This document shows, piece after piece, positions 42,936 to 54,615 of a stretch of DNA of 64,000 nt (positions are counted from its first letter, which is position 1; every line of letters begins with the position of its first letter). Under the pieces are notes generated by a model. The model worked only from the letters and a program-made list of their open reading frames with translations. It was not told the DNA's origin and did not search any database. This DNA is from Trichoplax sp. H2. Taxonomy: Eukaryota; Placozoa; Uniplacotomia; Trichoplacea. Location of the stretch: the NCBI GenBank assembly GCA_003344405.1, contig NOWV01000260.1, positions 17,747 to 81,746 on the forward strand, read 5' to 3'. The translations under genes were made by a program, and so were the position numbers.

Positions 42936-44447
42936 ATGGCTTTACAAGAGCTTTTAACATCTTCCATTTCTTTACGAGAGATTTTATTACCAATAGTGAT
43001 GGTGTTATTATGCTATGGATTTATACATAAACTTTATGACGATTACTATAGACCATACAGACGTTTAAGAAAATGTGGACTCAAAATGCCTATCCCTAAA
43101 CCATTTGCTGGTAACGTTATGGATTACGGATCCAGAGATCAGCATACCGCTCAGATAAAAAGACAAGAATTATATGGCAATGTCTATGGTACTTTCATAT
43201 TTTGTGCTCCAACCATATGGATAGGAGATCCAGAAATGCTCAAAGCAGTTATGGTCAAGGATTTCGCTAATTTTACTAACCGCTATGCATTAGTTAGTTT
43301 AATGAGGCCTTTTGACAAAACACTTTTGCGCTTGACGAATAAAGACTGGAAAAGAGTAAGGACTACTCTAGTTCCTACCTTTAGTGCATCAAAATTAAAG
43401 ACCATTCTTCCATTTATTAGAGTAGCTAGTGATAATTTAGTTGATAAATTATTCCAAGTTGAAGTCAATAGAAAAGCTGTTAATATATGGCAGCTTTGTG
43501 GTCAATTTACTATGCGAGTCATCTTAGCAACAGCTTTTGGCATTGAGTTCGAATCAGAAGAACATGAAGCTAAAATCACTAAAGCTGCAGGAATGATACT
43601 TAGAGATACCAATACTTTTGTTCAATTTTTTGTAGTTTATGCGTCACCATTATTCAAGATCTTGGAGCCGGTTGTTGGAGGAGATATTATGAAATCAATC
43701 AATTTATTAACCGAAACAATTGAGCAAGTTATTTGTCAACGACGGAAAAACTTAAAAGAAGGCATACCCTGTCGAAAAGATATTTTACAACATATGATTG
43801 AGGCTGGTAATTCTGACAACATTAGCGATGAAGAAATTATCGCTCAAGCAGTAATTTTCCTTATTGCCGGTCATGAAACTACTGCTAACACATTAGCTCT
43901 GGCTTCGTATTCGCTAGCCACGAATCCTGAGACTCAAGAAAAGTTAATTACGGAAATCGATGATAAATGCCCAAATGCAAGTAATCTCGACTATGAAACA
44001 TTATCGACTTTACCTTATCTCGAAATGGTAATATCAGAAACACTAAGAATGTATCCAGCAGGATTTTTTGTCAATCGATGTGCAAAGGAAGACATCATTA
44101 TAAATGGCATAGATATACCCAAAAACTCAATGATAGGACTTCCAATTTATGCTGTACATCATAACCCTCAGTTCTGGCCTGATCCTGAATGTTTCATTCC
44201 CGAACGATTTACCCCGGAGGCTAAAGCAAAGCATCATCCGTATAGTTACATTCCCTTCGGTGGTGGACCTCGAAATTGTATTGGAATGCGATTGGCTTTA
44301 TTGGAGACAAAATTTGCTTTAGTTAGAATTTTACAAAACGTTAAATTAGTAGCAGTAAAAGAAACTCAGATTCCATTAAAGTTGAAAACTGGAGCTACAT
44401 TATCTCCGGCTAACGGTGTATATGTGGGAATCCAAAGGAGACATTAG
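42936..44447 (+). CDS. Cytochrome P450, CYP3-clan type, gene D (503 aa, intronless)
   Basis: Paralogue of gene C. The ATG at 42936 gives a hydrophobic anchor at about residues 12-30. Motifs: WKRVRTTLVPTFSASKLK, I-helix AGHETT, ETLRMYP, heme loop FGGGPRNCIG with Cys448. After PEC-F, where most relatives have PERF, the true PERF follows ten residues on. The N-terminal cytosolic hinge and C-terminus match C closely, with scattered substitutions throughout, so this is divergence rather than gene conversion over the whole gene. Intact; substrate unknown. Confidence 0.97.
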   Translation: MALQELLTSSISLREILLPIVMVLLCYGFIHKLYDDYYRPYRRLRKCGLKMPIPKPFAGNVMDYGSRDQHTAQIKRQELYGNVYGTFIFCAPTIWIGDPEMLKAVMVKDFANFTNRYALVSLMRPFDKTLLRLTNKDWKRVRTTLVPTFSASKLKTILPFIRVASDNLVDKLFQVEVNRKAVNIWQLCGQFTMRVILATAFGIEFESEEHEAKITKAAGMILRDTNTFVQFFVVYASPLFKILEPVVGGDIMKSINLLTETIEQVICQRRKNLKEGIPCRKDILQHMIEAGNSDNISDEEIIAQAVIFLIAGHETTANTLALASYSLATNPETQEKLITEIDDKCPNASNLDYETLSTLPYLEMVISETLRMYPAGFFVNRCAKEDIIINGIDIPKNSMIGLPIYAVHHNPQFWPDPECFIPERFTPEAKAKHHPYSYIPFGGGPRNCIGMRLALLETKFALVRILQNVKLVAVKETQIPLKLKTGATLSPANGVYVGIQRRH

Positions 44448-46787
44448 GGAGGAAGACTTTTCGCTATGGCATGTAAGAATATTACAATTCATTTGTATTT
44501 AATATTCTTGCTGCTGGTAATAATCTGTTAGAAGACACAAAAGCATATTTAACTACATTAAAATATGTATATGCCACGGTACGAATCACCGTGAAGAGTA
44601 AATGACTAAATTTAGTGGTTAACATTTATACATGGAGATAACTAATAATGACTTACTGTATAGTAAAAGTTCTGATACGATAACTAATGTTAATGATTAT
44701 ACTATTATGTCTTGTGACGCTTGTGATGACTATCCTGAAGATATTCAATTATAGATAATACTATAAATAATTCTGCGTTAGGACATAGTGCCACCTAATT
44801 ATCTAGAATCATTCAGTACATGTCTAAGATTAAGAATAATTTCTGTATTAATTGATCTATCCAATGTGAACCAAATTTCATGAACTGTTAGACTCATATA
44901 TGATAGCAGCTGCCGAAGGGTATTTAAGTTCGGCAGTTAATTGCATATAAGCGGAGTTCTATAGTTGTTTAGCGTAGAAGTAAAGGTGTCTAAGTTCTTG
45001 TGTGATAGTTAAGGGATACTGAATCCCGGAGACTATAGTGATTTGAAGAGTTATTTTACTTTATCTTTGTCACGAAACTGGTATATGACAGTATATAGTA
45101 AAGATAATCACATGCGGACACTGATTCTTCAACTACGATGTATTTACGAATCTCTGTGGATAATGATATCAATTGGCTATGACAAATACTAGAACTTATA
45201 AATGGTAGAATGTTGATATTTTATTCAATTTAACTGTGGATGTTTGGCGTGGTATTTAACTAATGACATCACTACTTTGCCATCATAAACCCCATGGTTT
45301 TATCTTGTTATATAAATATGTACATTGAATATACGTGTAAGGATTATAGCAGAATACTGCAATATGATCGTATTGATTCTATCATGGTCTCTAGAGCCAA
45401 TAACAATAAGTTTACTGCTATTTGAGAATTTCAATCAGTAAATATGCTTACCGAGCTAAACTGATCAAACGCCTTGATCCAATTATACGATCGTTACTAT
45501 ACCTATGAGCATCGTATCAGCTTATGAACTTATTGCAGTTTTGGGTACCTCTAGAGTATGTACTTAAATGTTCATATGTATGCAGAATTTAGTTGCAATA
45601 ATAACCCAAAAGCTGTCAAATCTATTGGTTTCCACGCCAACACCACGATACTTGTTGAACACTTGAAATAAAGTAATTTGTTCAAGCAGCGCCGAATATG
45701 GCAATGATGCACTAGACATTCGTGAATTTTACTATCATTAGACCTGGAAGCTACTTAGTACAGAGTTCTTTACTTTACTGAGAACTACAGACTTGTTTAC
45801 AACAGTAGAACAAGATCTTCGATCACTTATTAAATAATATCAACTATGCCAATCCTTTTACTACAGTTACTCTCGTCTTGCTGATTTGCGTCCAACTTTC
45901 ATATGTCAAAACTTATTTCTCTCAACTGTATTGCGCTGCTGTATTGATATTAGGCGGGATCAGAGGAAAAACTAATGCTGTTTTATTTTTACCTCGAATG
46001 GGTGGAAATATCATCCTGTACATGTATTGACGTTGTTTGAACTACAGTATGTCAGTATGCTGCTATATCACTGCGCTATTTTAAATACTCCTCCTTCTGA
46101 CATTACTGTGCAAATAACATAATTATAATTACAATCGAATAGACAAGGCTAATATGTGAAGTTTGCAATTCATACAGCGCAATTTCGATATGGTAATCTT
46201 TAAGTACTGATTATGTTTTCCGTATTTATTTTGCATAATAATTGGCGTGTGCCGTCTGTTGGACCACATCTGATATCCAATCTCTAAATTAAACATCGTC
46301 TAATACAAACAAAGTTATCGGTTACCATTGAACGTCATGAAAAATGGATTAGTCTAACTGCTTATTATTATCACTTCCTACTTTAATCCACGTCAAATTT
46401 TGGCAAACAATCCTAATTTAAAGATTAATATCTTCGATAATAATTATAATCACTATTATTATTATTGATTACAGTTATGCTGTTTTAGTTATTAATACGA
46501 TCACATCACACTTGAACATCTTCAAGTCATCAAGAAAAATCAACGTTGCAATTTACTTTACATTATGCTGTAACAGGAACAGAATATTGTTGATTGATAA
46601 AGCTATTTACAAAGGTCTCTTTACGACGCAGAAAACGACTATCTTTGTACGTAAAGAAGATTTAGAGCTAGAGTTTTGCATTCTATGATCACATTAACAA
46701 GGTTCATTAGGTGCCGAATGGAGGCAGTAATCTGATTATTTTATATAATATTTGCCTAATACTATCCGATACTTCATCATCTGTAAC
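44448..46787. other. Spacer between P450 genes D and E
   Basis: About 2.3 kb, the longest gap in the cluster. Read on both strands, I found no P450 relic, other exon or repeat I could support. Confidence 0.5.
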
Positions 46788-48257
46788 ATGCCGGGTCTGA
46801 CGTTTCTTCAAATTCTAAGTCTTGCTGTAGTATTCTTAGCATACTTAGTGTATAAATTTATAATTTCCCCTTATTTGTACTTGAGAAAGTTAGGTTTAGG
46901 TGTCCCATTCCCTCTTGATTTCCTTGGCAATACTACGGATTTAGGCCCAACAAAACGCCATTATAACCAGTTAAAAAGACTTGAAAAATATGGAAGGATA
47001 CATGGCACACTATTTTTTCATTTTCCAGCCATATGGGTTGGTGAACCAGAAGTATTGCAAACAATTTTGATTAAGGAGTTTTCTAATTTTACCAATCGAT
47101 TTGCTTTCACCAACACACTAAAGCCTTTTGACAAGTCTCTGTTCGATCTGCAAGGTGCAGATTGGAAACGTGTTCGAACTATTGTTCTCCCTACATTTAG
47201 TACTGCAAAACTTAAACTAACATTTGCAATCATCAACGATGCTGGTGATCACTTGTGTGAGCGAATGATGACCGCAGAGCAGGAAGGCCGACCAATTGAA
47301 TTAAGGGATTGCTGTGGAAAATTTGCAATGGAGGTAATTCTAGGAGCTATATTTGGCATAGAATATGAATCTGAAGAACAAGAAAGAAAAGTAACTGAAG
47401 CTGCAGCAGGCATCTTTGCAACTGAATCTGGATTCTTGCAATTTCTGGCAATTATATCACCGACTTTATTTCGAATTTTGGAACCAATGGTCGGTGGAAA
47501 ATTAATTTATTCCATTGATTACTTAATGGCAGTAACTAAAAAAGTAATTGAACATCGAAGAAAAAATCTTAGAGCTGGTGTATCTTGCCGTGGAGATATA
47601 TTACAGTTAATGATTGAAGCGGGGGATCATGACAAGCTTGATAACGAAGAAATTATAGCTCAAGCCTTTGTTTTCCTGGTAGCTGGCTACGAAACAACGG
47701 CTAACACTTTAACATTTTTATCACATATTCTAGCTGTTAATCCCGACGTCCAACAAAAGGTGTATGAGGAGATTAGTTCAAAGTATCATGAAGATATTGG
47801 TATAGAATCTTTGCAAGATTTACCCTATTTAGATATGGTGATTGCAGAAACTATGCGGCTTTACCCAGCTGCTTACGCTGTCGATCGTTTAGCGCGAGAT
47901 GAGATCACCATTAAAGGCTTTCGAATACCTAAAGGTATGATGATTGGCATACCTATTTATTCACTTCATCACGATCCTATGTTATGGCCGGATCCCGAAA
48001 AATTTATACCCGAAAGATTTACACCGGAAGAAAAGGCTAAAAGACATCCATGCAGTTACCTCGCATTTGGTAATGGACCACGTAATTGCATAGGTATGAG
48101 ATTTGCTATACTAGAACTTAAATTGGCAATAGTGAAAGTTGTAAGTCGCCTAGAATTAATTATGGTTAAACAAACTGAAAGACGAATGGAAACGAAAACA
48201 TCTACTGCCTTATTACCTGCAAAACCCGTGTACGTGGGGATAAGACGAAGGCATTAA
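46788..48257 (+). CDS. Cytochrome P450, CYP3-clan type, gene E (489 aa, intronless)
   Basis: Start taken at ATG 46788 (MPGLTFLQ); the frame extends upstream to a TTG, which is not used. The anchor is directly N-terminal (about residues 4-22), as expected for an ER P450. Motifs: WKRVRTIVLPTFSTAKLK, I-helix AGYETT, ETMRLYP, PERF, heme loop FGNGPRNCIG with Cys434. After the K-helix it reads AVDRLARDE where the others have FVNRD-like sequence, a substrate-recognition region, so its substrate range probably differs. Intact. Confidence 0.96.
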   Translation: MPGLTFLQILSLAVVFLAYLVYKFIISPYLYLRKLGLGVPFPLDFLGNTTDLGPTKRHYNQLKRLEKYGRIHGTLFFHFPAIWVGEPEVLQTILIKEFSNFTNRFAFTNTLKPFDKSLFDLQGADWKRVRTIVLPTFSTAKLKLTFAIINDAGDHLCERMMTAEQEGRPIELRDCCGKFAMEVILGAIFGIEYESEEQERKVTEAAAGIFATESGFLQFLAIISPTLFRILEPMVGGKLIYSIDYLMAVTKKVIEHRRKNLRAGVSCRGDILQLMIEAGDHDKLDNEEIIAQAFVFLVAGYETTANTLTFLSHILAVNPDVQQKVYEEISSKYHEDIGIESLQDLPYLDMVIAETMRLYPAAYAVDRLARDEITIKGFRIPKGMMIGIPIYSLHHDPMLWPDPEKFIPERFTPEEKAKRHPCSYLAFGNGPRNCIGMRFAILELKLAIVKVVSRLELIMVKQTERRMETKTSTALLPAKPVYVGIRRRH

Positions 48258-49877
48258 CCATTACTTAATACCGGTATAAAGCAGTAGATCATAGATATCT
48301 TACTATGTCCACGATAATGCGTAAAGGTACTGTGCATGAGAAATGTGAGCATGGTTATCCTTTTTCTGTATGTTCAATAAGATGGGAATTGATGTATATT
48401 AATTTTGAAAATTTGTTTGATTGTGCTTGATATTGCATAAAATAAAGGTCAACAGTCGTCTGCTGATAATATTTGTTATAAATGATCGCTTATAACAGAA
48501 GTTTAGGAGTTATGATCTATTCGATACTACAGCATTATTATTCATGCAGCTGTTTTGTTTTCGTAAAATCCTAACATTTCAATCTAGAATATCAATCTAG
48601 GAAATTCTGCGTTAGAAGTGCATATGCCAGTAAATTATAGACCTGTTGGAATGAGAAAGTATTAATCAGCAGAAATATGTAATACAGTAATACGTATTTA
48701 TAATAAGAATTGGTAAAAGTCTAGGATGTCTTTCAACAAATTCGGTATAGTACACTGTTTTCTATGCTTCAAGCCTGTATAAATGTCCTTTGGTGTTTAT
48801 TAGACAGTAGTGCTGCAAACCAATAAGCCTTTTTGATAGTTTTATTTCAATTACAACAAACAATTACTGGAGAAATATTTATTGTAAAATTTATGACATA
48901 AGTACTGCAGGTCATGATATAATACAGCTATTACAGTATATTGAACTGCAGTATGTAAGGCTGAGTAACTTGGATAATTTTTCTAATATATATAAATACA
49001 CTATAAATAAAGAGCTTTTAACGTAGGTGTGCAGTAGTTTTTATGCTCAAGCAGCTAGAATTTCCCTGTGTGATTAAACTGTAAAGCTTTTAGACAGCAT
49101 CAAATTAATTAAGGAAAACTTTGTACGGTTGAAACCAAGCAAGACTGTTGGAGAAAGCGTCTTTATCGGAAATACTAAGCTAACAGAAATGTATAAATTA
49201 AGTTATTGACAATCGTTCTTAATAATTATTTTGTAATGGTTGACGACACACCAAAATAGATCATACGTGGTTTTATTTCCTAGAAGATTTCATCACAATA
49301 AAGTATCAGAGATTTACCGAACACATATGTACAGTATGGTTACCTATGCTTGCAACTTCATATATTCGTTTCTTACAAGTTTGAGAAGCTTCTATAATAG
49401 TAACAAGAAAAAATTAGATTATCATCAAATGTTCATCGTACTGTTAGGCTAGATAGTAATTCAATCTTAATGTAAAAGTAATCTAGGTGAAATGCTTTAA
49501 GTTTGCACGGCAAATCCGACACAAATCAAAATAGCATGGTGAAAACTCTCACTCTACTCATACATCATCAGATATCAAATATACCGTGATACCTTTACTA
49601 AAACTTGTCTTTTAAGCAGTCAAAGTCTTATTATAGTGATAAAACTCCAAGGAAATTAGTTAGAAATTTCACATTCACCATGTTATTAAAATACAAAAGT
49701 ATTTAAAATCTCTGTTGAAATAGTGCACAACTTGATACTACTCCAGCCTTAATATTCATATGAACAGTTGCATTTCTACCAATTACATTTGAGGTACACA
49801 ATCGGTTATTAATATCTGTAAGTACATTGCTAACTCACTCAAAGAATAGAGAATCCAACGATGTATGGAACTTATCA
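48258..49877. other. Spacer between convergent P450 genes E and F
   Basis: About 1.6 kb between two P450 stop codons on opposite strands. An open frame at 49240-49452 has no family resemblance. Holds both 3' UTRs. Confidence 0.5.
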
Positions 49878-51380
49878 TTAGTGTCTTTTTCGAACTGCTA
49901 AATAGATGCCATTAGGTGCAGTGAGATTTGTCCCAGTTTCCATTTCAAGCGGGATTTCAGTTTTTTCAGTTGTAAGTAATTCCATTTTTTGTACAATTTT
50001 CGCTACAGCTAATTTCACTTCTAGTAATGCTAAGCGCATCCCAATGCAATTACGTGGACCGTCTCCAAACGGTATATAGCTGAATGGATGACGTTTAACC
50101 TTTTCTTCCTCTGTAAATCGTTCCGGAATAAATTTATCTGGATCAGGCCATAATGTAGGATTGTGATGTATTGCATAAATTGGTACTGCTAGCATAGCAC
50201 CTTTAGCAAAATGAATACCATTAATTGTCTTATCTTCTTTAATATCACGATTAATAAAAAATCCAGCAGGATAAATTCTCATTGTCTCTAAAACGACCAT
50301 ATTTAAATAAGAGAGCTCAAATAAAGTATCATAATCGATGTCTTGATCTGCTGAGAATGTTGATTCAATTTCTTGGTATAATTTTTGCTGCTTGTCAGGG
50401 TTTGTAGCTAAAAGATAGCAAGCAAATGATAACGTATTGGAAATAGTGTGAAAGCCAGCTGTGAGAAATATGAAAGCTTGACCTACAATTTCATCATCAT
50501 TAAGCTTGTCCTGATCCCCTGCTTCAATGATTTGCTGTAAGAAATCTTTACGACACTCAATACCAGCTTCCATATTTCTTCTTCGTTGTTTGATGATCTT
50601 AGTAGTTACATTGGTAATATATTCAAGGGATGCTAAGCCCTCTCCGAACATAGGTTCAATCATCTTGAATAGTCGAACTGATGTAAAGAGAAGTAAAAAT
50701 AAAGCACTTGGTTGACTGCCAAACACAATATTAGTTGCTCTTGTTAGCTTTTCTTTCTCCGCAAGATTGTCAATTTCGATTCCGAAGGCTGTAGCTAAAA
50801 TAATTTCTATCGTGAATTTGGAACAAGGTTGACAAAATTCTATGGCCCGACCATTACCATCAGCGTTACTAATTAAGCTCTCAACCAAGTGATTTCCCAT
50901 CTCGCAGATGTAAGGATAAATTAATTTCAGTTTTGACGAGCTAAAGGTGGGAAGAACAACGTTTCGTATACGGTGCCAGGACTGATCTTTTAGTTCAGGC
51001 AAACCTTTGTCTAGTGGATTTAATGCTTTAGCAAAGGAATATCGATTAGGAAAGTTTGAAAATTCTTTAACCATAACCATCTTTAAGATGTCAGGATCAC
51101 CTATCCAAATAGTGGGTATTTGAAAAAACTGTGTGCCATAGATGTCACCATATTTTTCGCGTAACTTAATTTGAGCAATGTGTTGTTTTGTAATGCCATA
51201 ATCGAGTAGATTACCGATTAAAGGCTTGAATGGTGGACCCTTTAAATTCATCTTCTTCATTTTTACATAGGGAATAATGAAAAGCTTGTAGCATAAAAGA
51301 AAGCCACTGCTCACTATGCAGACCAAAATAATTTGAACGACTGAAATCGATGACCACGCCATTCCGAGAAGTTCAGCCAT
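49878..51380 (-). CDS. Cytochrome P450, CYP3-clan type, gene F, with altered I-helix (500 aa, intronless)
   Basis: The only cluster member on the minus strand. Start taken at the ATG at 51380 (MAELLGMAW). A hydrophobic anchor covers about residues 13-32. It has the K-helix ETMRIYP, PERF and heme loop FGDGPRNCIG with Cys445, so heme binding should be normal. The I-helix reads AGFHTISNT: His311 replaces the acidic residue of the conserved (A/G)Gx(D/E)T(T/S) motif, and Ile takes the place of the next Thr. That acid-alcohol pair normally helps deliver protons during oxygen activation. The frame is otherwise intact and of full length, so this is a divergent functional gene or a very young non-functional one. 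Family assignment is firm. Confidence 0.95.
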   Translation of the reverse strand: MAELLGMAWSSISVVQIILVCIVSSGFLLCYKLFIIPYVKMKKMNLKGPPFKPLIGNLLDYGITKQHIAQIKLREKYGDIYGTQFFQIPTIWIGDPDILKMVMVKEFSNFPNRYSFAKALNPLDKGLPELKDQSWHRIRNVVLPTFSSSKLKLIYPYICEMGNHLVESLISNADGNGRAIEFCQPCSKFTIEIILATAFGIEIDNLAEKEKLTRATNIVFGSQPSALFLLLFTSVRLFKMIEPMFGEGLASLEYITNVTTKIIKQRRRNMEAGIECRKDFLQQIIEAGDQDKLNDDEIVGQAFIFLTAGFHTISNTLSFACYLLATNPDKQQKLYQEIESTFSADQDIDYDTLFELSYLNMVVLETMRIYPAGFFINRDIKEDKTINGIHFAKGAMLAVPIYAIHHNPTLWPDPDKFIPERFTEEEKVKRHPFSYIPFGDGPRNCIGMRLALLEVKLAVAKIVQKMELLTTEKTEIPLEMETGTNLTAPNGIYLAVRKRH

Positions 51381-54300
51381 AGTTCTACCATACAAAATGA
51401 GATTGAAAAGAAGATTATAATTTTCGTTCTAACACTAATAATAATAACTAATAAATAATGTTTCATTAACTGTATCAATATTGGACTACGAGTACTAGCG
51501 TAACAGACGATACTACAAATCTCTGATCTCAAGCAACAAGTATAGTGCGTCTGTGAATGGAAGACAACAGACGACTGTTATTAAGGTACGGCAATAGCTA
51601 CGTTGCTATTACATAATTTATAACTTAAGGCAATAGAAGAAGGAACTTGATGATCCAAAATTCTAATCTGGATTGGTAGTATTAGGTCAATAATGATAGG
51701 TACTAAACTAAACGTTAGAAATAAGTGTTACCGTGATAAAATGCATCCGTGGTGCTTCGCTTGCATCAACTATTTAATTAATTAATGATCTACTTACTGC
51801 ACTGTATGTGAATAAACTGTTCTACGGTAGCACACATAATTACCGCAATTAATTACTTCTTCCCTACTTACTGATCTTGTTTACTTTAGTGCTCTCTGGC
51901 TCCTTACTCTGTCTGCTACATCCAGGATACTGCCCTATACTGTAGGAAGTATGGAAGCTATTGAGGCCCACAATTTTTTACCTATATAAGAAAAGTAAAA
52001 TTTATTTACTGAAATAATTAAAATCTGTCTGTCTGTCTTCCTAAACGCGTTCTTTGTAAAATTGCTGGCTGGCCTTGATCGCCATTTTTTTTACTGTCCC
52101 TAGTGGAAGGTTGATAATAGCAACACTTCGTTAAAAGATAAATTAATAGGCTACGTTAAGTTATAACAATTATGAAATGGAGCTTAATGGCAAAAGACCT
52201 CCAATAGGAGTTACTTCATTTTGCCAGATCGATTCGATACATAAGAATGAAATACGCGAACAAGAAAGAGGGCTTTGACTGCCTTAGTCTTGTAAACAAC
52301 TGAAAGTCGCGTTAATTATCATACTGCTACTGTACTTATAGAAACACTTTTAATGTCTAGAAATCTCTTTAAATTCATTGAAAGCTCTTATGTTGCCTCT
52401 TTGGTTCACGCAATATCTTGAATAAATGTATCTTAGGGACCGATCATTACATGACAGGATCGGATCAGGATAGCGAAGGGAAGTTTTTCTCTAATACATA
52501 TGTACCCTCATTCCTCATTTTAACATACATCCATATAATATACTGGAAAAGTATGCATTTAACATGAATTCATCTATAAATTTCTTTATATTTCCCAGGC
52601 CTTTTAGTATTTTTATTATATACCTTCGCTTCGTCTTTAATGGACTAATTTTAAATCATATTGTTTGCCACTATTTATCATTGTTTACTAATAATAATCA
52701 AGTCTAATTGCACTACTATATGATCGTAATGCTAGACAACACCAAAACCACCTGATGATACACACATTCTAATTTTGCTATCTCCATTATAAATTCCTCC
52801 TGCATTTGCTGCAACCAGGTTATACTCCGTAATTGTTATAGAGCATTGACGGCAAATCAATCATTCTATAGAAAGTATAAATCAACCACTATATAACCAA
52901 TATTTCGAAACAGACGGTGTGTTTAAATCAAAAATGTTCACCAGCAATCATGCAGGATGTTTGCCATTACTAGTATAAGCTCTTAATAACTGATGATAAA
53001 CTATTTTGTATCAAATATGATGATGGCCAAGAAACCATGAAGAAAAGATATAAAAGTTATTGTATACTTGACTCTTTTATTGATCAGAGGGGCGCTTACC
53101 AACTACTATTGTCCACCTATACGTAATGCGAACTTTATGCATTCACTAAATTATTCACATATAATAGCAAACAGGATTGTATAACTAGTAATACCCGAGG
53201 GACATTATTGTCTCGACTGCTTTGAATAAATATATTAACGACTTTTAGTTTGACAAGTTTTCTTACAACATCATCGTCGACTTGCAAGTTTACGGTACCT
53301 TTACAATTCTTTCTTCTAGGAGACGTTCTTAATATAACCTCTGAAAAAGATTTTAATAGCAAAATCATAAAAAGTAAGGTAAAAAGATAGCGAATTAATG
53401 ATTTTTCAAAATTATTACTGTTAATTGTAAGTGTATTACATTAAAAAGCTTATAATCGTTATGATCTATCCGATATCTTTCAATATAATTGTAAGCGAAT
53501 GCAATGATTTAATGAAATGAATAACAGTAATGAAGGAAATTGATCATTGCCGTATACGGACGATTTTGAAACTTTACAATGCTAATCACCGTATTCTATC
53601 TAACACATAAAATAAATACTTGCTTATCCGTTGATTCGCAAAACTTTTAAAGTTGTAGATTATAGAATAAATCGTTTATTACTTTGAGTCAAGGCGTAAA
53701 ACTTACCAATTACTCAAATTTCGCCAAATTCGAAATAGTTCAGGTGTTACATTAAAATTGTTTGTTTTTCAAAATACTTTTACCTTTCTTGATAGGTAGC
53801 GATTATATTCGAGGGACTTATAATATAGCAGTTGCCATTACATTAGCAAATTTCATTTATATGTAGTATCAACTTACACGATTGAATGACTAAACAATCA
53901 TAGCCTGAGAACATTTCTATCTGCGGTAGCATCTACGGTATAAATCTTGACATGATTTATTTCATCGTATTTCTTACGTATTTTGAAAATAGTAATAGTT
54001 TATCGTTTAATTAATTCATTATTTTATTTTTGAAAGCCCTCAATGATATAAATCTTATTAAATGCGACTTTCACAATAATTTTTGTTTGTTACTATAGCT
54101 TAATATAGAGAGTTTTATGTTGAAGTCGAGCAGATAATATTGGTCTTATACGATAATTATTAAAAAAGTAGCGAATTTCGCTCATATTTCAAATAGTTAA
54201 TCACAATACTTTGCTTAAGTTACAACGTTCTAAATTGTTTTTACCACTCCAATATTTGATTAATGTTGGTACAGTACTTATCGAAGCGAGCAGTTATCTT

Positions 54301-54615
54301 CCTTCACCGATTTGAATATTTACGACCTAGAAGTCGGTGTTTTAAACCTCATCTTAATTACAAGTATACTTCTTCACCGAGAAGCAAATTTTTACTAACA
54401 GAAACTTTATTTCTTAAGGTAAGCAATCTATATCTAAGACGCAAACGGATAATTAGTAAAGTACCCAATTTCTCTGTTATAAAAATAAGTTAAGTGTTGC
54501 ACACTAGAAATTGCAAGAGATTTCTGTTGTTCTAGTATAAATTTTGTATTTATTTTAATTCTATAGTTGGATTCTCCAACTATACCTGAGATAAGTCACC
54601 GATTGATGCCGCGTG
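51381..54615. other. Long intergenic region between P450 gene F and the receptor gene
   Basis: About 3.2 kb separating divergent genes. Open frames at 53135-53368 (minus) and 54263-54493 (plus) are AT-rich and featureless. I could not support any exon. It may contain 5' UTR exons of the receptor gene. Confidence 0.45.
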
